This document shows, piece after piece, positions 45,396 to 56,729 of a stretch of 64,000 nt of DNA. Source of the stretch: Locusta migratoria (lineage: Eukaryota; Arthropoda; Insecta; Orthoptera; Acrididae); NCBI GenBank assembly GCA_026315105.1, contig CM048755.1:216182333-216246332 (forward strand). The letters run 5' to 3'. A program made the position numbers and the translations under genes. How positions within the stretch are numbered: the stretch's first letter is position 1; every line of letters starts with the position of its first letter. Under the pieces are notes generated by a model. That model saw only the letters and a program-made list of their open reading frames with translations. It made no database searches and had not been told where the DNA came from.

Positions 45396-46067
45396 CCCTC
45401 TCGTGCACGAATTATCAACCCGACAACGAACAAAATTTCTGATACATTATTTGGTAACTTCAGACCTATCTTGTACAGAATTCATCATAATTTATCTAAA
45501 AAAATAGTTTCATAGACCAGTAGGGAGGAGTCCTCAAAAGAGGACAGTGAGTAGTAAAACTGCTACATTTTACATGGAACGTGTATTAATAATATCGAAG
45601 AATACATGAAGAGTGTACACTATTTTCTATTTTTCGTACAATGAAATTGTTTCAGGCACTCAGGACACACAGCAAGCTTACACCTTTCTCAAATGTAACG
45701 TGTCTTCCGTTGGCAGTCCCTATCATGACACCTCTTGGCATTGGGATCATCTGATTTGGCTGGCCAGAGTTATACCTCATTGAAGCATAAGTCGTTGGGT
45801 ACCGAATGACAGGCTTTCTTGTTTTTTGATGTGCAGACAACAATGTACTTTCATCTGAAGGCCAGCCTCTACTCTTTCTTGTAATCTCTACATTCCGTTT
45901 CTTTATTAGCCCAAAGATTAACACTGCGGTCTAGGAGACATTCTAGCATTCATCATTATGACTCATATGGAGGTACCTGGGCTTTTACGGTCACCCCAGA
46001 TGTAAAAGATGACAGAAATGAGACAAAATTTAAGTGTCTTCATTTGAGGACGCGACGCATGAGAGGG
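45396..46067 (-). mobile_element. internally deleted piggyBac transposon
   Basis: Ends CCCTCTCGTGC and inward CCCTCTCATGC, flanked by TTAA on both sides (45392-45395, 46068-46071). Encodes only the C-terminal part of a piggyBac-like protein on the minus strand. Confidence 0.9.
45652..45924 (-). pseudogene. piggyBac transposase C-terminal fragment
   Basis: Minus strand: KSRGWPSDESTLLSAHQK, then KPVIRYPTTYASMRYNSGQP, then FEKGVSLLCVLSA. This matches the C-terminal RP..DVRYD...H.P and KC.V.LC zinc-finger tail of piggyBac transposases, with most zinc Cys lost. The catalytic DDD domain is gone. Assignment rests mainly on the TTAA-flanked ends. Confidence 0.6.
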
Positions 46068-46071
46068 TTAA

Positions 46072-46389
46072 GAAACCAGTTTGGTGTGTGGCTTCACATC
46101 GAAAGAGTTCAGCTATAAATTGAGACTAACCTGTAGCGTAGGCCAATATTCAAACAGACCGTGAACCTTTACTCATCGGAGCAACGTATAAATTAAGAAA
46201 ATAGCTAGGTGACCCGTGCAAATACTTTACAGTACACCATTGGTGGGCAGTCATGTGAAATGGAAATACGTAAAATTAAATATTTATCATTTAAAAATGT
46301 TTTATTATAGATAGTAACAGTATACAGACTATTATATAAGCTTGTGATTTTTTTAATTAATTTCATAACACTTATTTAAAATAAGTTGT
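46072..46389. other. short gap, no gene
   Basis: AT-rich, no motifs. It ends in the LINE TSD AATTATAAAAT at 46390-46400. Confidence 0.5.
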
Positions 46390-46410
46390 AATTATAAAAT
46401 GTTGTTGTTG

Positions 46411-46541
46411 CGGTCGGGGGTTCGAATCCCCCCCTCAGGCATGGATATTTGTGCCGTCCTAGTTCGTAAGTAGTCCATAAGTAGTTTGTAAGTTTAGGGA
46501 CTGATGACCCCGTAGTTAAGTCCCATAGACGATACAAATAT
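46411..46541 (+). mobile_element. 5'-truncated SINE in LINE tail
   Basis: Begins inside the tRNA-like head (CGGTCGGGGGTTCGAATCCC) and ends CATTTGAACA in the GTT-repeat tail of the RTE LINE. Its TSD is a GTT repeat and cannot be delimited exactly. Confidence 0.85.
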
Positions 46542-47403
46542 TTGAACATTGTTGTTGTTGTTGTTGTGGTCTTCAGTCCGCAGACAGGTTTCATGCAGCT
46601 CTCCACGCTACCCTGTCCTGTGCAAGTCTCTTCATCTGAGAATACGTTCGGCAACCTATATCCTTTTGAATCTGCTTACTATATTCGTCCCTCGGTCTCC
46701 CTCTACTATATTTACCCCACACGCTTCCTTCTAATGCGAAGTTGACAATTCCTTGATGTCTCAGAAGGTGTCCAACCAATCTATCCCTTCTCTTAGTGAG
46801 TATGTGCCAAAAACTCCTTTTCTCCCCGATTCGGTTAAGCACCTCCTCATTAGTTACGTGATCTACCCATCTAATTTTCATCATTCGTCTGTAGCACCAC
46901 ATTTCAAAAGCTTCTATTATCTTTTTATCAGAACTCTTTATCGTCCACGTTTAACCTCAATACAATGCTACACTCCAGACAGATGATTCCAGAAAGGACT
47001 TCCCAACATTTAAATTAATATTGGATGTTAACAAGTTTCGCTTCTTTATAAACGCTTTTCTTCCCTTAGCCATTCTGCATTTTATGTCTTCTTTACTTCG
47101 GCCATCACAAGTTATCTTGCTACCCAAATAAAAAAAAAAATCATCTACTACTTTTATTGTCTCATTGCCTAATTTAATTCCTTCAGCATCGCCTGATATT
47201 CTGACATTGCATTCCATTACCTTCGTTTTACTCTTGTTAATGTTCATCTTATATCATCCTTTCAAGAAACTGTCCATCCCATTCAATTGTTCTTCCAGAT
47301 CTTTTGCTGTCTCTGACAGAATTACTATGTCATCGGCAAACCGCAATGTTTTTATTTCTTCTCCCTGGACTTTAATGCCCTCTCCAAATTTCTCCTTCCA
47401 TTC

Positions 47404-47595
47404 AAAAATGTTCAAATGTTTGTATAGTCTATGGGACTTAACTACGGGGTCATCAGTCCCTAAACTTACATATCAACTACCTTATACTAAGGACGGCACA
47501 AATATCCATGCCCGAGGGGGCATTCGAACCCCCGAGCGTACTGGCCGTGCAGACCGTGACTGGAGCGCTTTAGTCCCCTCGGCCACCGCGGCCGG
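47404..47595 (-). mobile_element. tRNA-derived SINE in RTE LINE
   Basis: Minus strand, perfect 12-bp TSD CTCCTTCCATTC (47392-47403, 47596-47607). Confidence 0.93.
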
Positions 47596-48609
47596 CTCCT
47601 TCCATTCCCTCACTGCCTGCTCAATGTACAGATTGAACAACAATGGGGAAAGGGAAATAATTCGTGTTAGTATTTTGCAACCATGACTTATTAAACTTAT
47701 AGTTCTGTAATTTTCACACTTGTCTGCACTTGCTTTCTTTGGAATTGGAATTATAATATTCTTCTTGAAGTCGGAGGGTATTTCCCCTGTCTCATACATC
47801 TTGCATACAAGGTGATACAATTTTTCCATGACTGGCTCTCCTAACGACATCAGGAGTTCAGACGGAATATCATCTACTCCAGGGGCCTTGTTTCGACTCA
47901 AGTCCTTCAGCGCTCTGTCAAATTCTTCTCGCAGTATCATATCTCCTATCTCATCTTCCTCCACTTCATCTTCCATTTCTAGAATACTGCCTTCAAGTTT
48001 ATTTCCTTTGTATAGGCCCTCTATATATTCCTTCCACATTTCAGCCTTCTCCTCTTTGCTTAGTACTGGTTTTTCGTCGTAGTTCTTGATATTCATATAG
48101 CTGCTTTTCTTGTCTCCAAATATCTCTTTTATTTTCCTGTAGGGTATCTATATTTCCCCTAGTTATGCATTCTTCTACGGTTCTGCATTTGTCTTCTAGC
48201 CATTCTTGCTTAGCCAGTCTGCACTTCCTGTCAATCTCATTTTTCAGACGTTTGTATTCCCTTTTTCCTGTTTCACTAGCTGAATTTTTATATTTTCTCC
48301 TCTCATCAATTAAGTTCAGTATATCCTGTGTTATCCAGGGATTTCTATTAGGCCTTGTCCTTCTGCCTATATGGTCCTCTGCAGCCTTCACTACCCTATA
48401 TCTCAGAGCTACCCATTCTTCTTCTACTGTATTACTTTCCCCCGTTTCAGCCAATCCTTGCCTAATGCTCCCTCTGAAACTCACAACCACCTCTGGTTCC
48501 TTCAATTTGTCCAGGTTCCATCTCCTAACCTTTCTACCTTTCTGCAATCTCTTAAGTTTTAATCTGTATTTCATAACCAATAAGTTATGGTCAGAGTCTA
48601 TATCTGCCC

Positions 48610-48807
48610 TGCCGGCCGCGGTGGCCGAGGGGACTGAGGCGCTTCAGTCACGGTCTGCACTGCCACTACGGTCGGAGGTTCGAATCCCCCCTCGGGCATG
48701 GATATTTGTGCCGTCCTAGTTCGTAAGCAGTTCATAAGAAGTTTGTAAGTTTAGGGACTGATGACGCTGTAGTTAAATCCCATAAGCTTTACAAACATTT
48801 GAACAGT
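48610..48807 (+). mobile_element. tRNA-derived SINE in RTE LINE endonuclease
   Basis: Plus strand, TSD TATATCTGCCC (48599-48609, 48808-48818). It splits the GADIDSDHN block of the endonuclease. Confidence 0.93.
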
Positions 48808-49874
48808 TATATCTGCCCCTGGATATGTCTTACAGTTTAAAACCTGGTTTCTAAATCTATTCCTTACCATTATAAAGTCAATCTGGTACCTTTTTCAGTG
48901 TCTCCTGGTCTCTTCCACGTATACAGCCTTCTTTCATGATGATTAAACCAAGTGTTGGTTATCATTAAATTGTGCTCTGCGCAAAATTCTACCAAACGAT
49001 CTCCTCTTTCATTCCTTTTTCCCGGTCCATATTCACCTACTACATTTCCTTCTCTTCCCTTTCCTACTACCGAGTTCCAGTCCCCCATCAAAATCAAGTT
49101 TTCGTCTCCCTTAACTTTCTGAATGATTTCTTTTATCTCCTCATATATTTTTTCGATATCCTCATCTTCGACCGTGCTAGTTGGCATATAAACTTGCACT
49201 ACTCTGGTCAGTGTTGGCTTCGTGTCTATCTTTACTACGACAATGCGTTCACTATGCTGTTCATAGTAACTTACCCGCAATCCTATTTTCTTATTCATTA
49301 TCAGACCTACTACTGCGTTACCACCAACTGATTTTGTATTTATAACCCTGTACTCACCTGACCACTTCACTAATCCCATATCTAACTTTAACCTATCCAT
49401 TTCTCTTTTCAAATTTTCTAGCTTACTTACGCGATTAAGTGTTAGAACATTCCGCGCTCCGACCCGTAGAATGCCTGTTTTGTTTTTCTTGATGACGACA
49501 TCCTCCTGAAAAGTCCCCGCCCGGAGATCCGAATGGGGGACTATTTTACCTCCGGAATATTTCACCCAAGAAGACTGCATCATCGTATAGTCATACAGTA
49601 GAGCTGCATGTCCTCGGGAGAGTTCGCAGTAACTGCATGGCAAAGCCATGTTAGCTGATGTTACAAGGCCAGCTCAGTCAGTAATCCAGACTGTTGCCCC
49701 TGTAACTACTGAAAAGGCTGCTGCCCCTCTTCAGGAACCACACGTTTGTCTGGCCTCTCCCCAGATACCCGTCCACTGTAGTTGCATCTATGGTAAGGCT
49801 ATCTTCATCGTTGAGGCACGCAAGCCACCTCACCTCGGCAATGTCTGTGGTTCATGGGAGTGGAATTATAAAAT

Positions 49875-50134
49875 AGATTCTTTTAATATATAAGAATGAT
49901 AGAGGACCCGCGCTAATAGGAATGACAAAAAAGTTGGGAAAAATTGTAAGTAAAGTTGAATGTTCACGCATAACTTCCTTCAGAATCATTCAATAAGAGT
50001 GTTTAAAAGTGCAAATGAAAGAGCTTGATCCGCTGAGTGTTGTTCGGTCAAAAAGAACTGCGTAACTTAATTAGAACCGAAGATATCGTAAAACAAACCG
50101 ATTAAAATATTCAATGCAAGGATAGAAGGATACC
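49875..50134. other. short AT-rich gap
   Basis: No gene. It may hold a further worn unit of the repeat at 50135. Confidence 0.4.
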
Positions 50135-50450
50135 GCGTTTGAATAAAAATAAAGGATGGAGAGACTTAAGTTAACTCTGATACTTGATGACAAATCTGCG
50201 AATGAATACCTTTCGTTTAAAGCAAAAATGAAGGAAATCGGTCGGATAGAACGGTCTGACCCACTGCCTTTAGTTTACAGCAAGGACATCCCCATAAGAA
50301 ATCGCGTTTGAGTGTAGAAAAAGGAAGGCGAGAGTTATGTAAATTCTGATACTTGATAACAAAACTGTGGATGAATTCATTTCGTTTAGAACAAAAACGA
50401 GGGAAGTGGGCCGGGTAGTTTGGTCTGGCCGACTGACTTTAGTTTTCGTA
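50135..50450. repeat. degenerate two-unit tandem repeat, period about 169 bp
   Basis: Units start GCGTTTGAATA (50135) and GCGTTTGAGTG (50304). Both contain TCTGATACTTGAT then AATGAAT.C.TTTCGTTTA and end GACTTTAGTTT or equivalent. Confidence 0.75.
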
Positions 50451-51355
50451 GATTATTTTAATATACAATATTGAGATAAGGGACAAGTTTTTGATGAGTA
50501 TTTTCGTACATATTATGTACTTAAACCTTGAATGAACTATGAAAACTGCAAGGGGATACCCACTAACTACCTGTACCAAAAACAGAGAAATTAAAAGTGC
50601 CTATACAATACCTATTACATTTGCATGCCTAATATTTTTCTTGCTTCAATTCTATGTTTCCTGTAATAATACACTAAACACATGTACACAAATGAGAAAG
50701 CTTGCATCAGAAACTGTGTATTATTTTCATATCTATACGAGAATCTGTTTAGTTTACTCGCTAATAAGTCAATTTTTTGTGTGTTTTCAGCAATTATCTG
50801 CAAATAAAACCAACGACGCGTGAGTAATTTAACCTCACGACATAGTGCAGGAATTTTCTTCACAAATTTATCGAAGTTAAAAACGTAGGTATCTGCTGCG
50901 TGAGCCAGTCCACAGTGAATCTTTAATCTATTAATTTTCATTACGGATTAGAAGTACCACAGAACAGAACCGAGGGTCGCTTCTGGGCTCGTAGTTTTCT
51001 CTGCAACTTTTCGTCAGCCCAACTCCTCTTCCTGCGTTTCTGAATTCAAATGGAAATACTATAATGTTTACCTTCCTTTTTGGCTGTAAAAAACACCGTA
51101 AAGCGTATCACTGTGACATTATTCAAAGCCAAACATACGAATATTCGCAATACTCCTTGTGGCAGAGAAGCAACGTAAGGACTAACATGGCGGAAAAAAT
51201 CATGTGACTCGATTTCAGCCAATCACGAGCTGCAGAAGGCGGCAAGCGGCGCGGAAAAGAATGGCCATACTTTCCCTATACAGAGAGCTTTACTCCTCCC
51301 TCCCCCACCCATGGCTGCGAGTCTGGCACAAGGCCAGTTGCACCAGTTTGCTTGG
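50451..51355. other. gap without recognisable gene
   Basis: A minus-strand 108-codon ORF (50615-50941) has no recognisable domain. 51180-51360 is GC-richer and adjoins the gag-like fragment. Confidence 0.4.
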
Positions 51356-53010
51356 TTGCGGGGCGACTGTTCACTGTAATTTCGTCGCTGGTACGGAGGG
51401 TTATTCCTCCCACGAGTCTCATTATTGCCACGAGCATCTCGCTAGTGATAGCCGTTACTATGTCGGTTTTGCCTTTGACAAGAGTGACTATTTCTGTTGC
51501 AGATTGTCATTCCACTGCCCTTGCATTTGCTGCGGTGGCGATTTCGATTGGCTGGCTGGGTCATATTCCTGTCCGTTATCGCGTCAATATGGGCTTTACA
51601 GCGTATTTTCCCTACGCATTCCGTTACCAGAACATCGCTGACGGTCACGGTTCGCTTGGAGCTCAATGACGTGGTCAGGTTCTCTTAGTGCGCTTATGAA
51701 CATTTCAATTGTTTCGTTGCATTTCCCGTATCAGTAATTGCTGCTACTGTAATATCAATTTGAGATAGCAGTGGCGCATTATTTCTGCGCCACTGTAAGG
51801 CTGATCCAGGAAACATTTGTGTTTTTCTAAAGTTCCAAAGAATTTGAGGGGGCTCTTATAGCCTGATACCTCGTAATCGTAGCCCATCTTTATTTCTTGT
51901 TTAATCCAATCCTGTGTGGCTTGTGACCAATAGGTCCCCAGGAATGATTGTCGACCGAGAGGTCTGTGCAATGCTGCGCATATGCTCGGCCTAGCTTTCC
52001 TCTAGATGGCCGCAAAAGAGTACAAGTCGGTAACAATGGCCAAGAATTGGGAAAAATTCGATCAACCTATGCAATCCTTGATTTAAGTTGGAGTGCGTTG
52101 TTGTTCTTCCTGTATGTTTGAAACTTTTACTTGGACAGAACGAGCCGATGGTCTAATGGTTCGCCATACTCTATACGTTCTGTCGTGCTGCTCAGTTGGC
52201 GTGGAAAATCATGCTTATTCTTGTGATTGTGACGGCTATTTCCTTCACAAGAATTCTCTTGTAATGGCGACCCGGTGAGTCGCAATCTACAACTGTGCTC
52301 TCGTTCGTATAACGGTTCTGCACTCTGGGCGGCTCCATCGTGCGTGATCGGAATAATACATTCCGACGTATGTTTTTCTTCACAGAGGTTTACGAGTTTC
52401 CGCGTGTTGTCGCGGAGAGAGAGGGGGGGGTGAAATTAGTCTCTAACGTTTCCCCAACGAGGTTCGCTGTTCGTTCTTGCGTATTCTGTACGTGTTTTGT
52501 AACTCACTTTGCTTTTCGGTTAGTCTGACTTTTTCTTCCCTGAGCTCAACCATTTCGCTTTTCTGGATTTCAAGGGTTTAGAATTTTTGCGTATTTGCGG
52601 CGATCTTCTCGCGCGTCTCGGCAATTATCATTTGTTCCTGTTCGCGAACTGCATTCAAGACTCTCTGTGTCTTTAAAGTTTAGGTCTTGGCGAGCTTGGT
52701 ATTCTGCATAGTGATTGGCGGATATTTTGTAGCGACTATTGCTTGGATGCGAGCGTTTGTGACGTCTCTTGGCTTCAGTTGCCAACAGCTTGGCCCCTGT
52801 TGCTACCGTCCTAACTTCTTTGAAATCGGCAAGTAATTCCGTTAATCCTAGATTTATTGTATCTATACGCTCGATTATTTCCTTTACTTCTACTCTCCGT
52901 TCTTCCCGTCTCTTTTGTTTTGCTTTCTCCATTTCCTCCCGTTTCTTTTGCTCTGCTTTCTTCATTTCCTGCCGCCTCTTATGCTCTGCGCCCCTTCATT
53001 AATTTTATTA
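51356..53010 (-). pseudogene. gag: probable LTR-retrotransposon gag fragment
   Basis: Minus strand: a Lys/Glu-rich coiled coil (MKKAEQKKREEMEKAKQKRR, 52965 onward) leads into ITERIDTINLGLTELLADFK-like helices. A separate frame (51971-51744) reads FLGTYWSQATQDWIKQEIKM, then GYKSPLKFFGTLEKHKCFLD, then PYSGAEIMRHC. This resembles the capsid of certain insect LTR gag proteins. An Asn/Arg/Gln-rich stretch follows (RGNNETRGRNNPPYQRRNYS, about 51430-51370). No protease or pol follows, and no LTR was found. Confidence is moderate because the match is by general pattern. Confidence 0.45.
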
Positions 53011-53803
53011 TTGAGTTCAGCAGCGGGGACTGTGTTTCACTTTCTCTCGGGTCGGACGCTCGTGACTACGAAACCCGACGCCCAAGTTTACGTGGACTGT
53101 GTCCATGGCTTCTCGCGTATCGTTTTGGAGGCAACCGTTCCTGCCGTCTGTCTATTGCTTCCCTATCACTGTCGCTCGTCTCAAGGTATGATAGTTCTGA
53201 GACTCATGGGCGTTGAATGTGTGCAGTGGACTGAAAATGCATTTCTAGATAAACTCTTCCCCCGAATCGAACATCCTGTTGTATCTCGATGTTACACGGT
53301 TTTTTATTTTTTTCTGTGTGTGTGTTAAGGGACAGCTTAAGCAAGCGTGCTTTCGCACATGTTTACATTCACATAAGACGTGGCTCTGACCGTCACTACT
53401 TGTACAATGAACGTAACGTTCCAACCGCTACAAGTAATTGTGATACAACGCAAAAAATAAAACAATGAAAACTGAGTAAGCAAAACTAGCCTTTCAATGT
53501 TCCTACGAACTCCCCAAATTTCATCCTACTGTTCCTACTACATAAAAATACCCATTCAAAAAGAAATAACGCTATGGCAACGCCTTATAACAAGTGTGAC
53601 GCAGAATTCACCAGAACCATGTTGCTGACACGGTAAGAAAATGAAACCATATTAGTAGAATATTCTAAGGAAGGAAAATCCTGGATAAGGGTCGACAAAA
53701 TGAAACACGTCATTTGTGTTTGTATTGAATTGATGTAAATGGTATTAATACTGTTATTGGCCTGCTCATTGTCTGGAATGTGACGAACGCTTGTATACCA
53801 TCT
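53011..53803. other. gap without recognisable gene
   Basis: Possibly the upstream part of the gag-like element; no LTR or coding evidence. Confidence 0.35.
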
Positions 53804-53814
53804 GATTGCGATAA

Positions 53815-54005
53815 AAAATGTTTGTATAGCTTATGGGACTTAACTACGGGGTCATCAGTCCTTAAACTTACAAACTACTTACGAACTGGTTAATACTAAG
53901 GACGGCACAAATATCCATGCCCGAGGGGGGATTCGAACCCCTGACCGTAGTGGCCGTGCAGACCGCGTCTGGAGCGCCTCAGTCCCCTCGGCTACCGCTG
54001 CCGAA
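53815..54005 (-). mobile_element. tRNA-derived SINE
   Basis: Minus strand, TSD GATTGCGATAA (53804-53814, 54006-54016). Confidence 0.93.
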
Positions 54006-54159
54006 GATTGCGATAATATCTTTTATGGAGCACTGCATATGAATGGAATCTGTAGAGTACTAATAAGCTACCTGCCTGTCTTGTTAATAAACCCCTTCCA
54101 AAATGAAAAATAGTTTATGCAATTAGTGGAAGATATGGTGGAAAGATTTAATAAGAAGA

Positions 54160-54450
54160 TTGTACCAAAAGTAAGGTTCCCATATTTTTTACAAATGGAA
54201 AATATTGTTTATTGTTATTAATTTATACGTAGTTGAAAAGCTTACACTTTTGTCTATTTTCAACATAGTCTCCATGTTTTCGACACTATTTTGAAGTTGG
54301 TGCTTCAGCTTCCGTACTCCTATGTCGAAAAAGTCTCCCGCCAACTCGTCGAGGAAGTATGTGTCCTCTGCTTGGACTTCATCGTCGCTCTTGAAGCGTT
54401 TGCCACCCAAATGTTCCTTTAGCTTGGGGAAGAGGTGATAATTACTTTAT
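54160..54450 (-). pseudogene. mariner transposase C-terminal fragment
   Basis: Minus strand from about 54445: YHLFPKLKEHLGGKRFKSDD, then EVQAEDTYFLDELAGDFFDI, then RKLKHQLQNSVENM. The DYHLFP..K..L.G..F.s..ev block is the hallmark C-terminus of mariner transposases, after the third catalytic Asp. The remaining sequence GGGAACCTTACTTTTGGTAC (minus, about 54183-54164) looks like a mariner 3' end. Everything upstream is lost. Confidence 0.8.
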
Positions 54451-55052
54451 GAAATCCCCCAATTTTGAAAAGAAAATACCGAAGAGTTCCTATATGTACG
54501 TAGATCTTTTATTTTATAAGTTTACTGGCCGATTTTGTGCGCGAGCCGGCGGCAGTTACATTTTTATTTAGGAACGGCTGGGCAGCTTGCCGACAGTAAC
54601 AGCCGTTAAAAGGTTCGTTCGAGTGGCGCTCACAACGATCTGAAACGGTTTGAGGCGTTCGAGTGGCTCTTTTGACTCTCTCTGATGAGATCTGACTGAC
54701 CAATCAGGTGTTCGAGTGGCGGCGCTGATAGTTTGAAATTGTTTATTTAAATGAGCAGATTTTCTTCAAAACGTTGTCTGACTTCAAAGCGTTTAACAAA
54801 CTTGTTCCAAAAGACAAGCCTGTACATTTGCGAAGAGTTTTGTGTTCCAAGTCTTCCATTTTCTGGTGAGCGAGGCGCCGAAAAATAGTGATGAGAAGAG
54901 AATTGTATTAAATTTAGTGGATTTGCCGTTTTTTGCACTAGGTCATTTGCAAGGTTATACATCTTTTTGTTGGTGTGATATTACTTTAGTAGTATTTTAG
55001 TGCCAAGTATCATGAATTTGATATAAATTTCGATAAATTTTGATTTGCGAAT

Positions 55053-55745
55053 GTGAGTTGTTCTAGATGGGAAAACGCATTTTTGCTGGGCGAAAGTGAC
55101 AATTATTTGTCTACTGAGGAAAAAATGGTGGAGAGGACAAGAAGACAGAAGAGTGAAGATTATTTCGAAAGAGTGGTTCCTCGGTACACGGATGCTGTAT
55201 TTTTAGAACATTTCCGCGTGCGCCGTCACGTGGCAGAGGATCTAGCGGAGAAATTTTGGGAGGACCTCATTTTATAATTACAGGAATGGCGGATACAGAA
55301 AGCTCTTGGCACTAAATCAAATTCTGATATTTTTGTGGTTCGCTGGCCACCAGACGGCGTCATTCAGAGATGTAGCAGATAGATTTGGGATACAAGTCGG
55401 TGGCGGACTAAGGCTGTCGGAGGCCCGGGGCGGCGGCAAAATATATAAAAAAGCTATAAAAAAGCAGCTTTTGAGATTTGGAGGCCCCCCCACCCCAGGA
55501 CAAGAGGAACGGGCCAATCTAAGAAAAATAGCTTCCGATATTTGGAGGCCCCCAGGACGAGAGGCCCGGGGCGGTCCTCCCCTCCACCCCCTCCCCCTTA
55601 GTCCGCCACTGTAGCAATTAGCACACTTAGTAAGATAATTCACAGAGTGACTCGCTTTGTTAACAGTCTCGCTGTTGACTTCATAAAGTGGCCGACTACA
55701 GCGGAAAAAGAATTAATAGAAGCACACTTCCGTCATAACGTAATA
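55053..55745 (+). pseudogene. HARBI1-like transposase (broken)
   Basis: Frames read EDYFERVVPRYTDAVFLEHF and RVRRHVAEDLAEKFWEDLIL (55155-55277). After a shift they read MALNQILIFLWFAGHQTASF and RDVADRFGIQV (55306-55398). After the 55399-55612 insertion comes AISTLSKIIHRVTRFVNSLA, then VDFIKWPTTAEKELIEAHFR. This is the classic N-terminal half of HARBI1/PIF transposases (LWFAGHQ.SFR.VADRF..S.STL..II.RV...). The DDE core was not recognised downstream. The match across the insertion is codon-exact. Confidence 0.88.
55399..55612. mobile_element. GC-rich TIR element interrupting HARBI1-like gene
   Basis: Ends GGTGGCGGACTAAGG and inward CAGTGGCGGACTAAGG. Removing it restores GIQV-AISTLS in frame, so its limits are well set. 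Only T/TA-like flanking is visible (AAGT..TAGC), so the superfamily is unclear. Internal blocks match 28300-28645. Confidence 0.8.
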
Positions 55746-56541
55746 GTAGATCACAACTGGGAAGCAAACACACTGGGCGACTGCCGAAGAGAGCAAAGGA
55801 CGTGCGTCTAGCCCTCCGAATATACCGGCGGAAATGTCCAGAGATAAAAATGAGAAGTACCTGGCGATGCCGATAGATGTCACTCCGGAAATACATTATG
55901 ACACGTGATCTGCAGTACAGATGTTAAACGAAAACGAAAGAAGGATCTGCGGTATTGTATAGCTCGCCTGGAAAATGTCATTCAGTGTCACAATAGTTGG
56001 TAAGCTGCTTACAATACTGTAATCACAGGTTGTGTACGAATTAGGCAAACGTGGAATAGACCAATTTTACATTTCATTTTACGCGTTTCAGTCTCAGTTA
56101 TTTGAGGAGCTGGTGCAGTTTAATACCCTAATGCTGGATGTTAGGTGTCATTATTTTTTCATCTGATTTGCGACAAAGAAGTATCTGTTTCTTTTTAGCC
56201 CAAGTAAGAAGTTAGAGACATGCTGGTAAACCCAAGACTTATATTATGGCAAATTGAAAAACATGGAAATGGAATTTCTAAAAATCAAACCATCGCGAGT
56301 CACGTGAAATTGGTACACTTGTTCTTTATCCCGTATTACTGCAAACGTATGCTCGAAATGAGTTTGCTTGTTTGTTATTAGTAGGTACGGTACTGGTACT
56401 TATGATTTGATATACCATTTCAGTGTAAGAATCCTTCAACACAACAAAAACATCCTTTTTTTAAACAATTCTCTTACACATGATAATCTACTCTCAAAGT
56501 AAAGTGATATGTGTGCCATTTCCTACATTGAGTATTTTACT

Positions 56542-56729
56542 GTCTGTAAATCTATCGGACCAAACTGCGTGGTCATCAGTCCGTAGCTTACAAACTACTT
56601 AAACCTAGGTAAACTAACCTAAGGACAACACACACACCCATGCCCCAGGGAGGACTCGAACCTCCACGGCGAGCAACCGCGCGCTCCGCAGCGAGGCGCT
56701 TTACACCACTCGGCTACTCCACCGCGGCT
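56542..56729 (-). mobile_element. SINE, subfamily B
   Basis: Minus strand, TSD AGTATTTTACT (56531-56541, 56730-56740). Same subfamily as 42567. Confidence 0.93.

Larger units (their letters stand above)
46591..49649 (-). pseudogene. RTE-type ORF2: endonuclease, RT, C-terminus (broken)
   Basis: From 49649: the APE-like endonuclease follows an N-terminal leader, with ILRVGARNVLTLNRVSKLEN, then VQVYMPTSTVEDEDIEKIYE, LILMGDWNSVVGKGREGNVV, HNLMITNTWFNHHERRLYTW and DIDSDHNLLVMKYRL (after the SINE). The RT begins NKAPGVDDIPSELLMSLG, then IIIPIPKKASADKCENYRTI. It jumps from SHGCKILTRII directly to SLSPLLFNLYIEQAV, so motifs 2-3 and the first catalytic Asp are missing. FADDIVILSET is at about 47310-47341. 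The C-terminus has EMWCYRRMMKIRWVDHVTNE and RPRDEYSKQIQKDI. The endonuclease resembles the domain in ruminant CFDP2, which derives from RTE/BovB. Confidence 0.9.
46401..49863 (-). mobile_element. RTE-type (CFDP2-like) LINE, near full length, defective
   Basis: Minus-strand element with a (GTT/AAC)n 3' tail at the left end and its 5' end at 49863. The perfect 11-bp TSD AATTATAAAAT lies at 46390-46400 and 49864-49874. Three SINEs lie inside (46411, 47404, 48610). A deletion has removed the RT core, so it is dead. Confidence 0.92.

Noticed and set aside
48165..48719. 184-codon plus-strand ORF rich in Ser/Leu/Phe
   Set aside because: Antisense shadow of the RTE-type LINE endonuclease/RT region and the SINE.
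51204..51669. Two plus-strand ORFs (145 and 105 codons) with hydrophobic stretches
   Set aside because: They lie antisense to the Arg/Asn-rich gag-like tail; hydrophobicity comes from complementary codons.
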